From contig JAUXFK010000181.1 of the NCBI GenBank assembly GCA_030623035.1, positions 1-5,885 on the forward strand: a stretch of 5,885 nucleotides of DNA, in the 5' to 3' direction. The notes under the pieces were generated by a model, which was given only the letters and a program-made list of their open reading frames with translations, was not told the origin of the DNA and ran no database searches. Positions 5,484 through 5,885 of the stretch are shown in pieces. How positions within the stretch are numbered: position 1 is the first letter of the stretch; each line of letters starts with the position of its first letter. The stretch is from Deltaproteobacteria bacterium (GTDB lineage Bacteria; Desulfobacterota; UBA8473). The translations under genes were made by a program, and so were the position numbers.

Positions 5484-5885
5484 CTAATAACCACCTAGAA
5501 CTTCAAAACCACTTTCTGTACATAACCGATCCCTTTTGGCAAGTGTCATATCTTCTTTGACCATTTCTTTGATAAGATCTAAGAATGATGTTTTACTCTC
5601 CCATCCCATTTCTTTCTTTGCCTTGGAGGGATTTCCTAACAGGGTTTCAACCTCAGTGGGTCGGAAATACCTAGGGTCAATTTCAACAACAACAGCACCG
5701 GGCTTCAGATGGTAAATCGATGGATCTACGGAACCCACAACCCCTCTTTCATCAACGCCACTTCCTTCCCATTCCAGCTTGATACCGGCTTCCATAAAAG
5801 ACAGTTTGCAAAATTCCCTAACAGAATGCTGTTCACCTGTGGCAATGACAAAATCATCAGGTTCATCTTGCTGAAGAATGAGCCA
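5484..5885 (-). CDS. gmd: GDP-mannose 4,6-dehydratase, C-terminal part (5' end cut by window edge)
   Basis: This enzyme converts GDP-D-mannose to GDP-4-keto-6-deoxy-D-mannose in the cytoplasm, the branch point to GDP-L-fucose, GDP-D-rhamnose, perosamine and related sugars. The visible 133 residues are the C-terminal third of a family that is usually 340-375 residues long. They begin with WLILQQDEPDDFVIATGEQH, the highly conserved Gmd segment, followed by SVREF (21-25), the substrate-site motif RYFRPTEVETLLGNPSKA (72-89) and GW (94-95). The NAD(P)-binding Rossmann part and the catalytic Thr/Tyr-Lys residues lie outside the window. The reading frame is intact from the right edge to a TAG. An internal ATG at 5793-5795 is not the real start, since conserved family sequence continues upstream of it. 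It is the first gene in the reading order here, and it suggests a 6-deoxyhexose in the exported glycan. The next enzyme of the branch is not visible. Confidence 0.95.
   Translation of the reverse strand, partial: WLILQQDEPDDFVIATGEQHSVREFCKLSFMEAGIKLEWEGSGVDERGVVGSVDPSIYHLKPGAVVVEIDPRYFRPTEVETLLGNPSKAKKEMGWESKTSFLDLIKEMVKEDMTLAKRDRLCTESGFEVLGGY

Overview
This window is part of a surface-polysaccharide locus of the ABC-transporter (Wzm/Wzt) type, of the kind used for O-antigen or similar glycans in Gram-negative bacteria. Every gene I can support is on the minus strand, so the biological reading order runs from right to left. The style of the genes (a GDP-mannose dehydratase, a Wzt with a C-terminal sugar-binding extension, multidomain sugar enzymes and an IS3-type remnant) fits a proteobacterium or Desulfobacterota-like organism. 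That placement is an impression, because no taxonomic marker is present.

Layout in transcription order: (1) the C-terminal third of GDP-mannose 4,6-dehydratase (gmd) enters from the right edge and stops at 5484. (2) A 289-base gap follows, holding a broken C-terminal piece of an IS3-type transposase (5316-5465), a possible IS end next to it, and the leader of the next gene. (3) wzm is the membrane subunit of the exporter, probably starting at a TTG. (4) wzt is the ATPase subunit, with a long C-terminal carbohydrate-binding-type domain. (5) The next gene encodes a 562-residue protein made of an N-terminal class I SAM-dependent methyltransferase, two tandem copies of a ~121-residue module, and a strongly cationic C-terminal tail. 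(6) Last is a family 2 glycosyltransferase with an N-terminal beta-rich extension; it runs off the left edge, is open over all 416 codons visible, and starts 9 bases after the previous stop codon in the same frame.

A working model follows. Gmd supplies GDP-4-keto-6-deoxymannose for a 6-deoxyhexose precursor, the glycosyltransferase (with others outside the window) builds the chain on its lipid carrier, and Wzm/Wzt exports it. A Wzt with a C-terminal extension is known in E. coli O9a to recognise a methyl-type cap on the chain end. A methyltransferase immediately downstream of such a Wzt is therefore a good candidate for the cap-forming, length-setting enzyme. Its duplicated module could bind the glycan and its basic tail could hold it at the membrane. 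The methyltransferase and the tight coupling of its gene to the glycosyltransferase gene are the most interesting parts of the window. I saw no RNA gene, CRISPR array, convincing terminator or convincing complete promoter.
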